From: Candidatus Sumerlaeota bacterium
GTDB taxonomy: Bacteria > Sumerlaeota > Sumerlaeia > JADFCT01
Assembly: GCA_026398575.1 (NCBI GenBank)
Contig: JAPLSP010000137.1
Coordinates: 1 to 56,232, forward strand
DNA length: 56,232 bases
Reading direction: 5' to 3'
In this document: positions 16,035-26,051 of the stretch, in pieces
Numbering within the stretch: the first letter of the stretch is position 1
Layout of the letters: each line of letters begins with the position of its first letter
Position numbers and translations under genes: made by a program
Notes under the pieces: generated by a model
The model's input: only the letters and a program-made list of their open reading frames with translations
Told to the model about the DNA's origin: nothing
The model's database searches: none

Positions 16035-17206
16035 TCTGCCCTCCCATGCCTCGCATCCCCGATGAGAGGAAATATTGCCTCAAAACGGCTTCCGATTCCA
16101 AGTTTGCTGTCAACACGGAGCTTGCCGCCGTGCAAAGACACGATGCGATGAACGATGGCAAGCCCCATTCCCGTTCCCTCATCCGAGCCTTTCAGGGTAA
16201 ATAACGGATCGAATATGTGCTTCAAAGCATGGCTTTCGATGCCGCTTCCGGAGTCTTCCACGATCAGAGAAACCGTTTCGTCTCCCTGCTCCGTGTGGAT
16301 GACGATTTTCCCGCCATGAGGCATCGCCTGGGCGGCATTGACAACCAGGTTCACCAAAACCTGTTGGAGCTGCGTTAAATCCGCCGTGATATCAGGCAAA
16401 TTCCGGACCAAGACCTTCACGATTTCAACTCCGGACTTCTTGCACTTGCTTTCCAGGAAATACAACCCCTCCTCGACCAGCCGGTTTAGATTTACAGCCG
16501 TCTTCTGCGGCGGCGTCTGGCGCGAGAACAGCCGCATCTTGCGGACAACATCTCGGGCGTGCAAAGACGCGGAGATGATCTTTTCAACGTCTTTGGCAAT
16601 GGAATCTGGCAATTCTGGCGTCTTCTGTATGAGTTGCGCAAAGCCCAGGATGCCTTCCAGCGGTTCGTTCATCTCGTGCGCAATGCCGGCCGCGAGCAAA
16701 CCCACCGTCGCCAGGCGATCCGCGCGTCTTAATTGCTCCTCAAACTCTTCTTTTTCCTGTTCGAGAGTCTTGTGTTCCACGACCAGCGAAATCTCGCGCG
16801 CAATTGCGTCTATGAGATTTCGTTCTTCGCTCAAAAAAGGCCCTTCATCCAGTTCGGGCCTATCCTCGGAATACGCCACCGTGATGGCGCCGCGCTTTTC
16901 GTCTTTTACGATGATTTCAGCAATCTGTTTGAAGCGCCCTTTCTCATACCCCGCTGTGGAAAATAATCGGCCATCAAGTGCAATTCCGGCTGAAGCAATT
17001 CCCGGATAAAGCCAGCTCGGAGGCAAAATGTCCACAATCTCGCACAGGATTTTTTCCAGCGTTTTTCCCGGTTCCGCGACAATCCGGGCGATGCCATAGA
17101 GACAGGAAAGCTCCTTGACGCGCTCTCGCAGTTCTACCTGCGCTTGCCCGCGCGCCATGGCGTTCGCGTTGGCTTTGCGCGTTGGTTTCTTTGGGAAGGC
17201 CATCAT
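16031..17206 (-). CDS. Cytoplasmic sensor histidine kinase, partner of the NtrC-type regulator
   Basis: A 391-residue kinase without transmembrane segments. The N-terminal ~150 residues look like a GAF-type sensor (ELSCLYGIARIV at its start). A coiled linker leads to the H-box GIAHEMNEPLEGILGFAQL (H177), the N-box QQVLVNLVVNAAQAM, and the G-boxes VEDSGSGI and GTGMGLAIV. The sensed signal is intracellular and unknown. The start at 17206 (or the next codon) has AAGGA upstream. It is translationally coupled to the regulator gene. Cytoplasmic sensing fits nitrogen or redox status; that is an inference from the neighbours. Confidence 0.93.
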   Translation of the reverse strand: MMAFPKKPTRKANANAMARGQAQVELRERVKELSCLYGIARIVAEPGKTLEKILCEIVDILPPSWLYPGIASAGIALDGRLFSTAGYEKGRFKQIAEIIVKDEKRGAITVAYSEDRPELDEGPFLSEERNLIDAIAREISLVVEHKTLEQEKEEFEEQLRRADRLATVGLLAAGIAHEMNEPLEGILGFAQLIQKTPELPDSIAKDVEKIISASLHARDVVRKMRLFSRQTPPQKTAVNLNRLVEEGLYFLESKCKKSGVEIVKVLVRNLPDITADLTQLQQVLVNLVVNAAQAMPHGGKIVIHTEQGDETVSLIVEDSGSGIESHALKHIFDPLFTLKGSDEGTGMGLAIVHRIVSLHGGKLRVDSKLGIGSRFEAIFPLIGDARHGRAE

Positions 17207-17391
17207 CGCGTCCTTGGAAAAGCGCGCGTCTTCTCCCACTCTTCACGCGGCCGTCGAAGAGCGCGGCGCGCCGATATGAGGATGCGTGTGAGCCGCTTGG
17301 GGCCGCCCCAGGGCGCCGCGCCATTATAGATAAGATAAGCATCTCGCCTCGCGCGATGTCAAGCCATGAGCGGGCCTTTGAGTCTTATCCA

Positions 17392-18822
17392 TTATCTATT
17401 CGCCAGATAGCGCCTGATGGCTTCGGCGGCGCGCTTGCCGGCGGCCATGGCGCGCACAACGAGCGTTGCGCCCATCGCCACGTCGCCCGCCGCAAAAACG
17501 CCTTCGACGCTTGTCATGCCGGCGGCGTTCGCTTTGACGTTGCCGCGTTCGTCCAACGCCACGCCCAAATCCGTCAGCAGCTTGCTGGGCGCCGGATACA
17601 AAAAGCCGAGCGCAAGCAATACCAAGTCCACGTCCATCGTGAAATCCGTGCCCGGTTTCTCTTTCATCTGCCAGCGGCCGGCGGCGTCCTGCGTCCAGTC
17701 CAGTTCGCAGGCGGTCAGCGATTTCAGCGCGCCGTTTTCGCCCTGGAAGGATTTGGTGTTGATGCTCCAGCGCCGTTCGCAGCCCTCTTGATGCGACGTG
17801 CTCGTGCGCAGGATCATGGGATAATACGGCCAAGGCATATCGGGCGTACGATTTTCGGGCGGCTTGGGGAGGAGCTCGAACTGCATCACCTGGCGCGAGC
17901 CCTGGCGGTTGGCCGTGCCGACGCAGTCGGCGCCGGTATCGCCGCCGCCCAGGATCAAAGCGATCTTGTCTTTGGCGTCAATCTCGCGCTCGGGCGGGAT
18001 CGTTTCATCCGCTTGGCGGCGGTTGCTTTGTTCCAGATACTCCATCGCGAAGTAAATGCCTTTGAGTTCGCGGCCGGGGACTTTCAGGTCGCGCGGCGCG
18101 CGCGCCCCGCTGCAAAGGCAAACCGCGTCGAATTTCTCGCGCAGATACTTGGCCGAAATATCCTCGCCCACCCGGACGCCGGTCTCGAACAGGACTCCCT
18201 CATTCCGCAGGAGGTCAATGCGCCGGTCAACCACCCACTTCTCCATCTTGAAGTCGGGAACGCCATAGCGCAGGAATCCGCCCAGGCGGTCATCCGATTC
18301 GAACACCGTCATGGTATGGCCCGCCCAATTCAGACGCTGGGCCGCGGCCAATCCCGCCGGTCCGCTGCCGATGACCGCCGCCTTTTTCCCCGTGCGATGC
18401 GCCGGCGGATGCGGAACAATGTATCCTTCTTTGAAGCCGCGTTCGACGATCTCCCATTCGAGTTCGCGGATGGTCACCGGCTCGAAGTTGACGCCGAGGG
18501 TGCACGAAAATTCGCACGGCGCCGGACAAAGCCTCCCTGTGAATTCGGGGAAGCAGCAATGGACGTGCAGCAGATCGCACGCCTCTTTCCATCGTCCGCG
18601 GCTGACGGCGTCATTGAACTCCGGAATCGTATTGCCCATCGGGCAGCCGGCAGCCTGGCAAAACGGAACGCCGCAATCCATGCAGCGATCCGCCTGGCCC
18701 ATGATGTGCTCATCGGCCGGCGCCGGATAAATCTCCCGGTAGTCCTTGACCCGCTCTTCGGCGGGCCGCGCCGTGCGCGTGGCGCGCGCGCGGTCCATAT
18801 ATGTTTTCTTGGGATTAGCCAT
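17392..18822 (-). CDS. gltD: Glutamate synthase small subunit
   Basis: A 476-residue protein, the normal GltD length. An N-terminal Cys-rich 4Fe-4S region (CMDCGVPFCQAAGCPMGN) is followed by the FAD fold (VIGSGPAGLAAAQRL, near 150), the NADPH fold (LILGGGDTGADCVGTA, near 285) and the closing FAD motif VFAAGDVAMGATLVVRAMAA. It oxidises NADPH and passes electrons to GltB for reductive transfer of the glutamine amide to 2-oxoglutarate. The ATG at 18822 lies 8 bases inside the gltB stop region and has GAGG upstream, so the two are coupled. Confidence 0.96.
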   Translation of the reverse strand: MANPKKTYMDRARATRTARPAEERVKDYREIYPAPADEHIMGQADRCMDCGVPFCQAAGCPMGNTIPEFNDAVSRGRWKEACDLLHVHCCFPEFTGRLCPAPCEFSCTLGVNFEPVTIRELEWEIVERGFKEGYIVPHPPAHRTGKKAAVIGSGPAGLAAAQRLNWAGHTMTVFESDDRLGGFLRYGVPDFKMEKWVVDRRIDLLRNEGVLFETGVRVGEDISAKYLREKFDAVCLCSGARAPRDLKVPGRELKGIYFAMEYLEQSNRRQADETIPPEREIDAKDKIALILGGGDTGADCVGTANRQGSRQVMQFELLPKPPENRTPDMPWPYYPMILRTSTSHQEGCERRWSINTKSFQGENGALKSLTACELDWTQDAAGRWQMKEKPGTDFTMDVDLVLLALGFLYPAPSKLLTDLGVALDERGNVKANAAGMTSVEGVFAAGDVAMGATLVVRAMAAGKRAAEAIRRYLANR

Positions 18823-21800
18823 GCGCATATACCTCTTCTGAGGATGAAATGGTGTCGGCGTGGGTCTGCTCATCCTGCCGCATCCGTTCGAGCGCCTTGC
18901 GGTAGTCAATCGGGACGACCTTGACGAAGTGCGGCAACATATCCTCCCAGCGGCACAAAACCTCGCGCGCGAGCGGACTGTCGGTGTATTGCGCGTGCGC
19001 TTCGATCATGCGGCGCAACTGCCCGATGTCCGCCGGAGTCCGCACCGTTTCAAGGTCCACCATGTCCAGATTGCAGCGGGTGTCGAAGAGATGGTCAATG
19101 TGGTCCATATCCAGAACGTAGGCATAGCCGCCGCTCATGCCGGCGGCGAAGTTGCGTCCGGTGCGGCCGAGGCAGACCACCACGCCGCCGGTCATGTATT
19201 CGCAGCAGTGATCGCCCACGCCCTCGACGACCGCGCGCGCGCCGCTGTTGCGGACGGCGAAGCGCTCGCCCGCCGCGCCATTGATATAGATTTCACCGCT
19301 GGTGGCGCCATAAAGGACCGTATTGCCGACGATGATGTTTTCATGCGGAGCAAACGCGGCGCCGCGCGGCGGGCGGACGATGATCTTGCCGCCCGACAGG
19401 CCCTTGCCCAGATAGTCATTGGCGTCGCCCTCGAGGCGCAGCGTCACGCCGCGCGCCAGAAATGCGCCAAAGCTCTGCCCCGCCGATCCCTCGAAACTAA
19501 ATTGGATCGTGTCATCCGGCAGCCCGGCCAATCCATAACGCTTTACGATTTCATAGCTCAGCATCGCGCCGGTTGTCCGGTCGCTGTTGCGGATCGCCAT
19601 CTGGCCCGAGACTTTTTCCTTTTTCTCGACGGCGGGCCGGGCGATCTCGATCAACTTGCGGTCGAGGACATTCTGGATGTTGTGTATCTGATCCGTGGTT
19701 TTGCGGACGGATTCGCCGGGCGCGGGTGTGGCCACCGCCAGCAGACGGGAATAGTCCAGTCCTTTGGCTTTCCAGTGGGCGGCGGAGCGATTCAGCTCGA
19801 TCAAATCCGCGTGTCCGATCATTTCGTCAATCCGGCGGAATCCCATCTCCGCCATCAGGCGCCGCGTATGCTCGGCTACGTAGAACATGTAAGCGATGAC
19901 GTGTTCGGGCCTGCCCCGGAAGCGCTTGCGCAGATTGCAGTCCTGCGTGGCCACGCCCACCGTGCACGAGTTGAGATGGCACTTGCGCAACATGCAGCAG
20001 CCCATCGTCATCAGGGCCACCGTCCCAAAGCCGTATTCCTCCGCGCCCAGCAGCGCGGCGATCGCCACGTCGCGGCCCGTGCGCATCTGGCCGTCGGCCT
20101 GGATGCGGATGCGGTCGCGCAGGTGGTTGAAGACGAGGGCCTGCTGCGTTTCGGCCAGGCCCAATTCCCAGGGCAGGCCGGCGTGCTTGATCGAAGTCAG
20201 CGGCGAGGCGCCCGTCCCGCCGTCGTGTCCGGAGATCAGCACCATATCGGCCTTGGCCTTGGCGACGCCGGCGGCGATCGTGCCGACGCCGACTTCGGAA
20301 ACCAGTTTGACCGAGATGCGCGCCTGCGGGTTGGCGTTCTTGAGATCGAAGATCAGCTGTGACAGGTCTTCGATGGAATAAATGTCGTGATGCGGCGGCG
20401 GCGAGATCAGCGAGACGCCCGGCGTGCTGTGGCGCACGCGCGCGATCGTCTGGTCCACTTTATGTCCGGGCAGCTGGCCGCCTTCGCCGGGCTTGGCGCC
20501 CTGCGCCATCTTGATCTGCAGCTCGCGCGCGTTGGCCAGATATTCGATCGTCACGCCGAAGCGCCCCGAGGCCACCTGCTTGACGCCGCTCGACGCCGAG
20601 TCGCCGTTCGGCAAGGGTTTGTAGCGCTCCGGATCCTCGCCGCCCTCGCCGGAATTGCTCGAGGCGCCGATCCGATTCATCGCAATGGCCATGCATTCAT
20701 GCGCCTCTTTGCCGATCGAACCGAACGACATGGCGCCGGTGAAGAAGCGCTTGACGATCTCCGTGGCCGGCTCGACTTCTTCGAGCGGGACGGGCTGATC
20801 CGCTGCTTTTAGTTTGAAGAGCGACCGCAGCGTGCAGGAGTTCTCCTTCGGATCGTCCATCAGCCGCGCGAATTCCCAATACGCTTTTTCGTCGTTGTTG
20901 CGCACGGCCTTGAGCAGATTGCCGACAACGTCCGAGCGGATGGCGTGATGCTCGCCGTCCTTGCGCCAGTGATAAAAGCCGCCCGACGGCAACATGGGAA
21001 AAACTTCCGGATCGTAGGCTTGGGCGTGGCGATAGAGCGTTTCGCGCGCGATGACGTCCAAGCCGGCGCCTTCGATGCGGCAAGCCGTTCCGGTGAAGAA
21101 GCGCTCGACAACGTCCGAGGCCAGCCCCAGCGCTTCGAAGATTTGCGCGCCGCGATAGCTGCGGCTGGTCGAGATGCCCATGCGCGACAGGGTCTTGAGC
21201 ACGCCCTTTTTGACGGCCTTGATGTAGTTGTCCGAAAGCCGCCGCGCATCCGTTTCGCTTTCCATCATTCCCTGCTCGGTCATCGCCGCGATGGTCTCGA
21301 AGGCCAGATAAGGATTGATGGCGCTGGCGCCATAGCCCATCAGGGCGCAGAAGTGATGCACTTCGCGCGCCGCGGCCGTCTCGACGACGATTGAGGCCTG
21401 CATGCGCAATCCGCGCCGGATTAGCTCGTGATGGACGCCACCCACGGCCAGCAACGACGGCAGCGGCGCCCACAGGCGATCCACGCCACGATCGCTCAGG
21501 ATCAAAACCTCGGCGCCGCCGTCGCGCACGGCCGCCGCCGCATCCTCCAGCAGCTGATCCACAGCGGCCTGCAGTCCTTCGGCGCCGTCCCCTGCGCGGA
21601 AGAGCAGCGAGAGCGTCACAACTTTGATCCGCTCAGGCGGAGCGTTTTTCAGCCGCTCCATATCCTGGTTTGTCAGGATCGGATGCGGGATCATCAACAT
21701 GCGGCAGTGTTCCGGCCCCTCGCTCAGGAGATTGGCGTTGCGGCCCATATAGCCGCGCAGCGACATGACCAGCTCCTCGCGCAATGGATCAATCGGCGGA

Positions 21801-23407
21801 TTGGTCACCTGCGCGAACAATTGCTTGAAATAGCGGAACAGCAGCTGCGGACGCTCTGAGAGAACGGCCAGCGGCGTGTCGTCGCCCATCGAGCCGACCG
21901 CTTCCTGTCCGTCCACCGCCATCGGTTTCAGGATCATGCGCAGCTCTTCGCGCGTATAGCCGAATATTTTTTGCCGTTCGAGCAGCGTCGGATAGTCCGG
22001 GCGCGCCGGCTCGGAAGACGTGAACCAGTTGGGCAGGTCAATCTGATGTTTGGCCAGCCAGCGGCGATAGGGCTTGCTGCGGCTGATGCTGCTTTTCAGC
22101 TCGGCGTCATCCACGATGCGGCCCTCGCCCGTGTCCACGAGGAGCATCTTGCCCGGCTGCAGGCGCCCCTTGGAGCGGATATTGGCCGGTTCTACTTCGA
22201 ACACGCCCGTTTCGGAAGCCAGTACGACGTAGCCATCCTTCGTGACCAGGTAGCGGCAGGGGCGCAGGCCGTTGCGGTCGAGCGTTCCGCCGATGAGGCG
22301 CCCGTCGGAAAAAACCACCGCAGCCGGCCCGTCCCACGGTTCCATGAACGCGGAATGGAACTGATAAAACGCGCGCTTGTCGTCGCTCATGTAATAGCGG
22401 TTCCCCCACGCTTCGGGGATCATCATCATCAGGGCGTGCGGCGCCGCGCGGCCCGCCTGGCACAGCAGCTCGAAGCAGTTATCGAACGAAGCCGAATCGC
22501 TGACGCCCGGTTCGATGATGGGAAACAGGCGCGCGAGGCGGTCGCCGAACAGCGGCGAAGACATCGTGGCCTGGCGCGCGGCCATGTTGTTGATGTTGCC
22601 GCGCAGGGTGTTGATCTCGCCATTATGCGCCACGTAGCGGAAGGGATGCGCCAGCGCCCACGAGGGCAGCGTGTTCGTGCTGAAGCGCGAATGCACCATC
22701 GCCAGCGCGCTCGTGACGTCCGGATCGTTCAGGTCCTGATAATATTCGAGCATTTGATGGGCGACGAACATGCCCTTATAGACAATCGTCCGCGCCGAGA
22801 GGCTGCAGATATAAAACTCGCGCAAGGCCGGCTCGCTTGCGGTCAGCGCGCGGACCCGGGCTTCGCAGACTTTGCGCGTGATATACAAACGCCGCTCGAA
22901 GGATTCCAAATCCAGGCCTTCGCACGAAATGAAGACTTGCGCAATCTGCGGCTGGCTGCTCTTGGCCAGCTCGCCCAGCATGGAATCGTCGCATGGCACG
23001 CGCCGCCAGCCCAGGACCTTCAGACCTTCTTCGAGCGCCGCCCGTTCGAGCGCCTCTTGGGCCGCCGCCTGCAAAGCTTCGTTCTTCATCGGAAAGAAAA
23101 CCATCCCCACGCCATACTGTCCGGCGTCGGGCAGCGGGATTCCCTCCCTGACGCAGGCCTTGCGCAAGAAAGCATGAGGAACCTGAAAAAGCATTCCCGC
23201 GCCGTCGCCGGTCTTCATGTCTCCGCCAATGGCGCCGCGATGCTGCAGGCAATTGAGCGCGTATGCGGCGCGCTGGATCACCTCATGAGTCCGCTCGCGC
23301 TTGAGCGTGGCGATGAAGCCCACGCCGCAACTGTCGTGCTCATACTCGGGATCGTACAGGCCCTGCCTGGGCGGCAAAAATCGGGGTTGGTCGCTGGGTG
23401 AAAACAT
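18815..23407 (-). CDS. gltB: Glutamate synthase large subunit
   Basis: A 1530-residue protein with the complete GltB layout. The propeptide is short and the catalytic Cys is C27 (DSCGVGF) of the Ntn glutaminase domain (to ~430). A central domain follows, then the FMN synthase domain (~850-1210; ISGHDGGTGASPL). The 3Fe-4S loop reads CHLNSCTVGVATQ, and the C-terminal beta-helix contains LSGGKIIVRPP. It releases ammonia from glutamine and makes glutamate from 2-oxoglutarate. Upstream SD is weak (AAGG about 10 bases away). It is divergent from the zinc-ribbon gene at 23574. A second GltB-type domain gene at 7579 should not be confused with it. Confidence 0.96.
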   Translation of the reverse strand: MFSPSDQPRFLPPRQGLYDPEYEHDSCGVGFIATLKRERTHEVIQRAAYALNCLQHRGAIGGDMKTGDGAGMLFQVPHAFLRKACVREGIPLPDAGQYGVGMVFFPMKNEALQAAAQEALERAALEEGLKVLGWRRVPCDDSMLGELAKSSQPQIAQVFISCEGLDLESFERRLYITRKVCEARVRALTASEPALREFYICSLSARTIVYKGMFVAHQMLEYYQDLNDPDVTSALAMVHSRFSTNTLPSWALAHPFRYVAHNGEINTLRGNINNMAARQATMSSPLFGDRLARLFPIIEPGVSDSASFDNCFELLCQAGRAAPHALMMMIPEAWGNRYYMSDDKRAFYQFHSAFMEPWDGPAAVVFSDGRLIGGTLDRNGLRPCRYLVTKDGYVVLASETGVFEVEPANIRSKGRLQPGKMLLVDTGEGRIVDDAELKSSISRSKPYRRWLAKHQIDLPNWFTSSEPARPDYPTLLERQKIFGYTREELRMILKPMAVDGQEAVGSMGDDTPLAVLSERPQLLFRYFKQLFAQVTNPPIDPLREELVMSLRGYMGRNANLLSEGPEHCRMLMIPHPILTNQDMERLKNAPPERIKVVTLSLLFRAGDGAEGLQAAVDQLLEDAAAAVRDGGAEVLILSDRGVDRLWAPLPSLLAVGGVHHELIRRGLRMQASIVVETAAAREVHHFCALMGYGASAINPYLAFETIAAMTEQGMMESETDARRLSDNYIKAVKKGVLKTLSRMGISTSRSYRGAQIFEALGLASDVVERFFTGTACRIEGAGLDVIARETLYRHAQAYDPEVFPMLPSGGFYHWRKDGEHHAIRSDVVGNLLKAVRNNDEKAYWEFARLMDDPKENSCTLRSLFKLKAADQPVPLEEVEPATEIVKRFFTGAMSFGSIGKEAHECMAIAMNRIGASSNSGEGGEDPERYKPLPNGDSASSGVKQVASGRFGVTIEYLANARELQIKMAQGAKPGEGGQLPGHKVDQTIARVRHSTPGVSLISPPPHHDIYSIEDLSQLIFDLKNANPQARISVKLVSEVGVGTIAAGVAKAKADMVLISGHDGGTGASPLTSIKHAGLPWELGLAETQQALVFNHLRDRIRIQADGQMRTGRDVAIAALLGAEEYGFGTVALMTMGCCMLRKCHLNSCTVGVATQDCNLRKRFRGRPEHVIAYMFYVAEHTRRLMAEMGFRRIDEMIGHADLIELNRSAAHWKAKGLDYSRLLAVATPAPGESVRKTTDQIHNIQNVLDRKLIEIARPAVEKKEKVSGQMAIRNSDRTTGAMLSYEIVKRYGLAGLPDDTIQFSFEGSAGQSFGAFLARGVTLRLEGDANDYLGKGLSGGKIIVRPPRGAAFAPHENIIVGNTVLYGATSGEIYINGAAGERFAVRNSGARAVVEGVGDHCCEYMTGGVVVCLGRTGRNFAAGMSGGYAYVLDMDHIDHLFDTRCNLDMVDLETVRTPADIGQLRRMIEAHAQYTDSPLAREVLCRWEDMLPHFVKVVPIDYRKALERMRQDEQTHADTISSSEEVYAHG

Positions 23408-23573
23408 GAAATGGAAGCCTTATAAAAAAATCCGCCAAGTTTGTTCTTTTCCGCTCAAAAGGGAAAAAAATGTGCCACAATCCCCGCATCGAATTCAAGC
23501 ATTTGAATTGCGATTGCAAAAGCCAGGCTTTCCGCTTAAGCTTGAAGCCGATCTTATTGAAAGGAAAAAAAAC

Positions 23574-24302
23574 ATGTTCAGCCATTTGAATTTGGGAATT
23601 TTTCGCCTTCATGCGATTATGGCGGCCATTGCCATGGTCGCCTTGAATACGACGCTATCGGCGCCTGCGCAGGATTCCCCCCTCACGATTCAGATGAAAG
23701 ATGGCTCGCGCCAGCGCGCCGATTCCATGTCTTTTCGCGGAAGCGAATTGCTCGTCTTCTCGAATGGAACCACGCAGGCGCTTTCGATGGATTCGATTCA
23801 AAGCATCGCCCTGGACTATTCGATGATCCGCACGTTGAAGCAGCAAATGGATCAAATGCGCACGGAGCAGACCCAGCAAAAACAAACCATTGAGAAACAG
23901 AATCAGTCGCTCCAGGAGATGCTCACCCAGATCAAGAGCCTTCGAACCACGGCGGAACCTCGAAGCAAACAGGAATCATCCGGAACGAAGAAGCCATTGG
24001 ATGACCAGCAGCGCATCGAGTCGCTGAAACGGCAACTCGAGCAGGATCAGGCCGAACAGCAACGCATGCAGCGCGAACAGGATCAGCGCCTGAAAGAGGA
24101 AGAGCGCAAGCGCAAAGACGAAGACGAAAAGCGCCGGCGCGCAGCCTTAGACAATGAAGTGATCATTTATCAGTGCTCCCACTGCGGCAACACATTCGCG
24201 CGCCATCGCAAAGACGGTCCGCCGTTGTCATCCGATGGACCGACATGCGTGGATCGCAGTGGAAAGAAGCGCGCCACGCACATGTGGCAGAAGCAAAACT
24301 GA
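23574..24302 (+). CDS. Exported coiled-coil protein with C-terminal zinc ribbon
   Basis: A 242-residue protein. Residues ~1-33 form a signal peptide (LHAIMAAIAMVALNTTLSAPAQ). Residues 35-85 read like a small SH3-like beta domain (IQMKDGSRQRADSMSFRG, the style of proteins that read a format string or fold near the envelope). Residues ~88-195 are a Gln/Glu/Lys/Arg-rich coiled coil. The C-terminus has CSHCGNTF, a further Cys (PTCVD) and His (THMWQ), i.e. an incomplete zinc-ribbon. AAAGG lies 9 bases upstream of the ATG. A zinc-ribbon after a signal peptide and coiled coil is unusual. Function unknown. Confidence 0.75.
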   Translation: MFSHLNLGIFRLHAIMAAIAMVALNTTLSAPAQDSPLTIQMKDGSRQRADSMSFRGSELLVFSNGTTQALSMDSIQSIALDYSMIRTLKQQMDQMRTEQTQQKQTIEKQNQSLQEMLTQIKSLRTTAEPRSKQESSGTKKPLDDQQRIESLKRQLEQDQAEQQRMQREQDQRLKEEERKRKDEDEKRRRAALDNEVIIYQCSHCGNTFARHRKDGPPLSSDGPTCVDRSGKKRATHMWQKQN

Positions 24303-24396
24303 ATGGCGGCCGGGCGCTCATGCGGTCGGACGGGTAAATCCCGCGTTACCGCTTTACAGTAAGCCTCAAGCAGGGTCTGGCGTTCTTCCGTGAATC

Positions 24397-24514
24397 GGCG
24401 GCAAATGGTAGGCCGTCCCGCTCCGTCGGGCGGCGCCGCGCACTCATTTACCGGCCGGGCAGTATTAGCGCGCGGCGCCGCCCGACGGAGCGGGCCGGCC
24501 TACCATTCGCCGCC
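24397..24514. repeat. Large GC-rich palindrome (45-base arms)
   Basis: The left arm (24397-24441) and right arm (24469-24514) are near-perfect reverse complements over about 45 bases. The left arm runs from GGCGGCAAATGGTAGGCC to GGGCGGCGCCGCGC; the right arm starts GCGCGGCGCCGCCC and ends ATTCGCCGCC. They are separated by a 27-base loop. It lies in a 440-base gap between two plus-strand genes. No T-run follows, so it is more like a REP/MITE-type palindromic repeat than a terminator. Outside the palindrome I see nothing coding in 24303-24744. Confidence 0.9.
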
Positions 24515-24744
24515 ATTCTTGATAGATCACATTTTTTCTATCCCGGAGAATACAGGCTTTGGCATTGCCGAACTACAGCGCTTGCCGCACCCCGGACGGA
24601 CGGCATCCTCAAGTTTCGCTTGCGCCGCGCGGCGTTTTTTCATTTCCTTGCCGCGCGGCTATCGGCGAAGGACGTGATAGCTCAGCGCCTAAGCGCTGAT
24701 ATTTAGAGTCTATATTGATTTCAAAGAATAAGAGGTTCGTACAC

Positions 24745-25887
24745 GTGTCGGTTAATGACGAGCAATGGGCGCTCAATCTCCTGCGCGAGATCGTGCGGCG
24801 CTATTCCCCCTCGCGACAGGAAAAAGAGGTGGCGGAATTCCTTGCGCGCGCTGCACGCGAGGCGGGATGGGACGCGCGCGTGGATGAGACGGGGAATTTC
24901 ATCGCGCAGCGCGGTACGGGCGCATCGTCTGGTTCGGGAGCGCCGCTTGGATCAAACGCACGGTCAGAATCAGGCGCGCGGCATTTGCTTTTCATCGGGC
25001 ACATTGACACCGTGACAGGCGAAATCCCCATGCGCGAAGAAGGCGAGGGGAAAGACAGGATTCTTTATGGCCGCGGCGCGGTGGATGCCAAAGGACCGCT
25101 CGCCGCATTCCTCGCCGCCGCAACGCGAGCCAACATCCCCGATGGCTTTCGCATCACGTGCGTCGGCGCCGTCGAAGAAGAAACCAGCACGTCGCGCGGC
25201 GCGCGCGCCATCATCGCCCAGCCGCAATACAAGCCCGATTATCTCATCATCGGCGAGCCGAGCGGATGGGACACGCTGTGCCTCGGCTACAAGGGCAACT
25301 GCCACCTTCGCCTGACCCTTGCGCAGGACCGCAGCCACGGCGCCTCGGCCTCGTCCTCGGCGGGAACACTGGCCTGCCGATTTTGGAGCGACGTCTTGAA
25401 GGCCGCCGAGGCGCGACGCCAGGGCGACAAGATCACGCAACAGGTCACGGTGGATGTAAACTCGATCAACACTGAATCCGACGGCCTCATTGAGCGCGCC
25501 GCGATACGCCTTGATATCCGCACGCCCTACGGTTACGACAACGCCGCGTTTCTGGCCGAATTGGAGCGCCTGCATCCCGCCGGCGCCAGCCTCGAAATCC
25601 TCGAAAATCTCCCCCCCGTCCGCGGCTCGAAGCAGGGCGAATTGCCGCGCGCATTCCTCAAAGCCATCCGCGCCGAACAAGGCGAAGCGCGCTTCAGTTT
25701 CAAGACCGGCACCTCGGACATGAACATTGCCGGCCCGGCATGGAATTGCCCAATGCTGGCCTATGGCCCGGGCGACTCGACGCTCGATCACACCCCCAAC
25801 GAGCATATTGCGCTCGATGAATATCTGCGCTCTATTCGTGTGCTGACCAAAGCATTGGAGGATGTGGCACGCTCTAAGCAACCATAA
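24745..25887 (+). CDS. M20-family metallopeptidase, LysK/ArgE-like hydrolase
   Basis: A 380-residue M20 zinc hydrolase closest in style to LysK ([LysW]-lysine hydrolase) and related deacylases. Metal ligands and catalytic residues are visible: H86 in GHIDTV, D114 in GAVDAKGP, the EEE(T) general base near 144, E in IIGEPSG, and the final His in DHTPNEH. A short Gly/Ser/Ala-rich insert sits just before the first His motif (near 60-80). I chose GTG at 24745 because AAGAGG lies 9 bases before it; a TTG at 24715 is the alternative. No lysW, lysX or other amino-acid biosynthesis genes are adjacent, so its substrate is uncertain. Confidence 0.85.
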   Translation: MSVNDEQWALNLLREIVRRYSPSRQEKEVAEFLARAAREAGWDARVDETGNFIAQRGTGASSGSGAPLGSNARSESGARHLLFIGHIDTVTGEIPMREEGEGKDRILYGRGAVDAKGPLAAFLAAATRANIPDGFRITCVGAVEEETSTSRGARAIIAQPQYKPDYLIIGEPSGWDTLCLGYKGNCHLRLTLAQDRSHGASASSSAGTLACRFWSDVLKAAEARRQGDKITQQVTVDVNSINTESDGLIERAAIRLDIRTPYGYDNAAFLAELERLHPAGASLEILENLPPVRGSKQGELPRAFLKAIRAEQGEARFSFKTGTSDMNIAGPAWNCPMLAYGPGDSTLDHTPNEHIALDEYLRSIRVLTKALEDVARSKQP

Positions 25888-26051
25888 TAAAATAAGCATT
25901 CATACTTCAGGTTTGCATGGGCTTTGCGCCAGGAACGGGCAATCAGATATAGCGATGATGGAAATAGGGATTGCCAAGGATCGGCGCAATTAAGACAATT
26001 GAAAACGTCGAGCGCGGGAAAATTCGCGCTACCCCAATGCGGAGGCGCAAT

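Noticed and set aside
24390..24677. Possible small gene in the gap before the M20 hydrolase
   Set aside because: The frame runs through the large palindrome and has no SD or recognisable motif.
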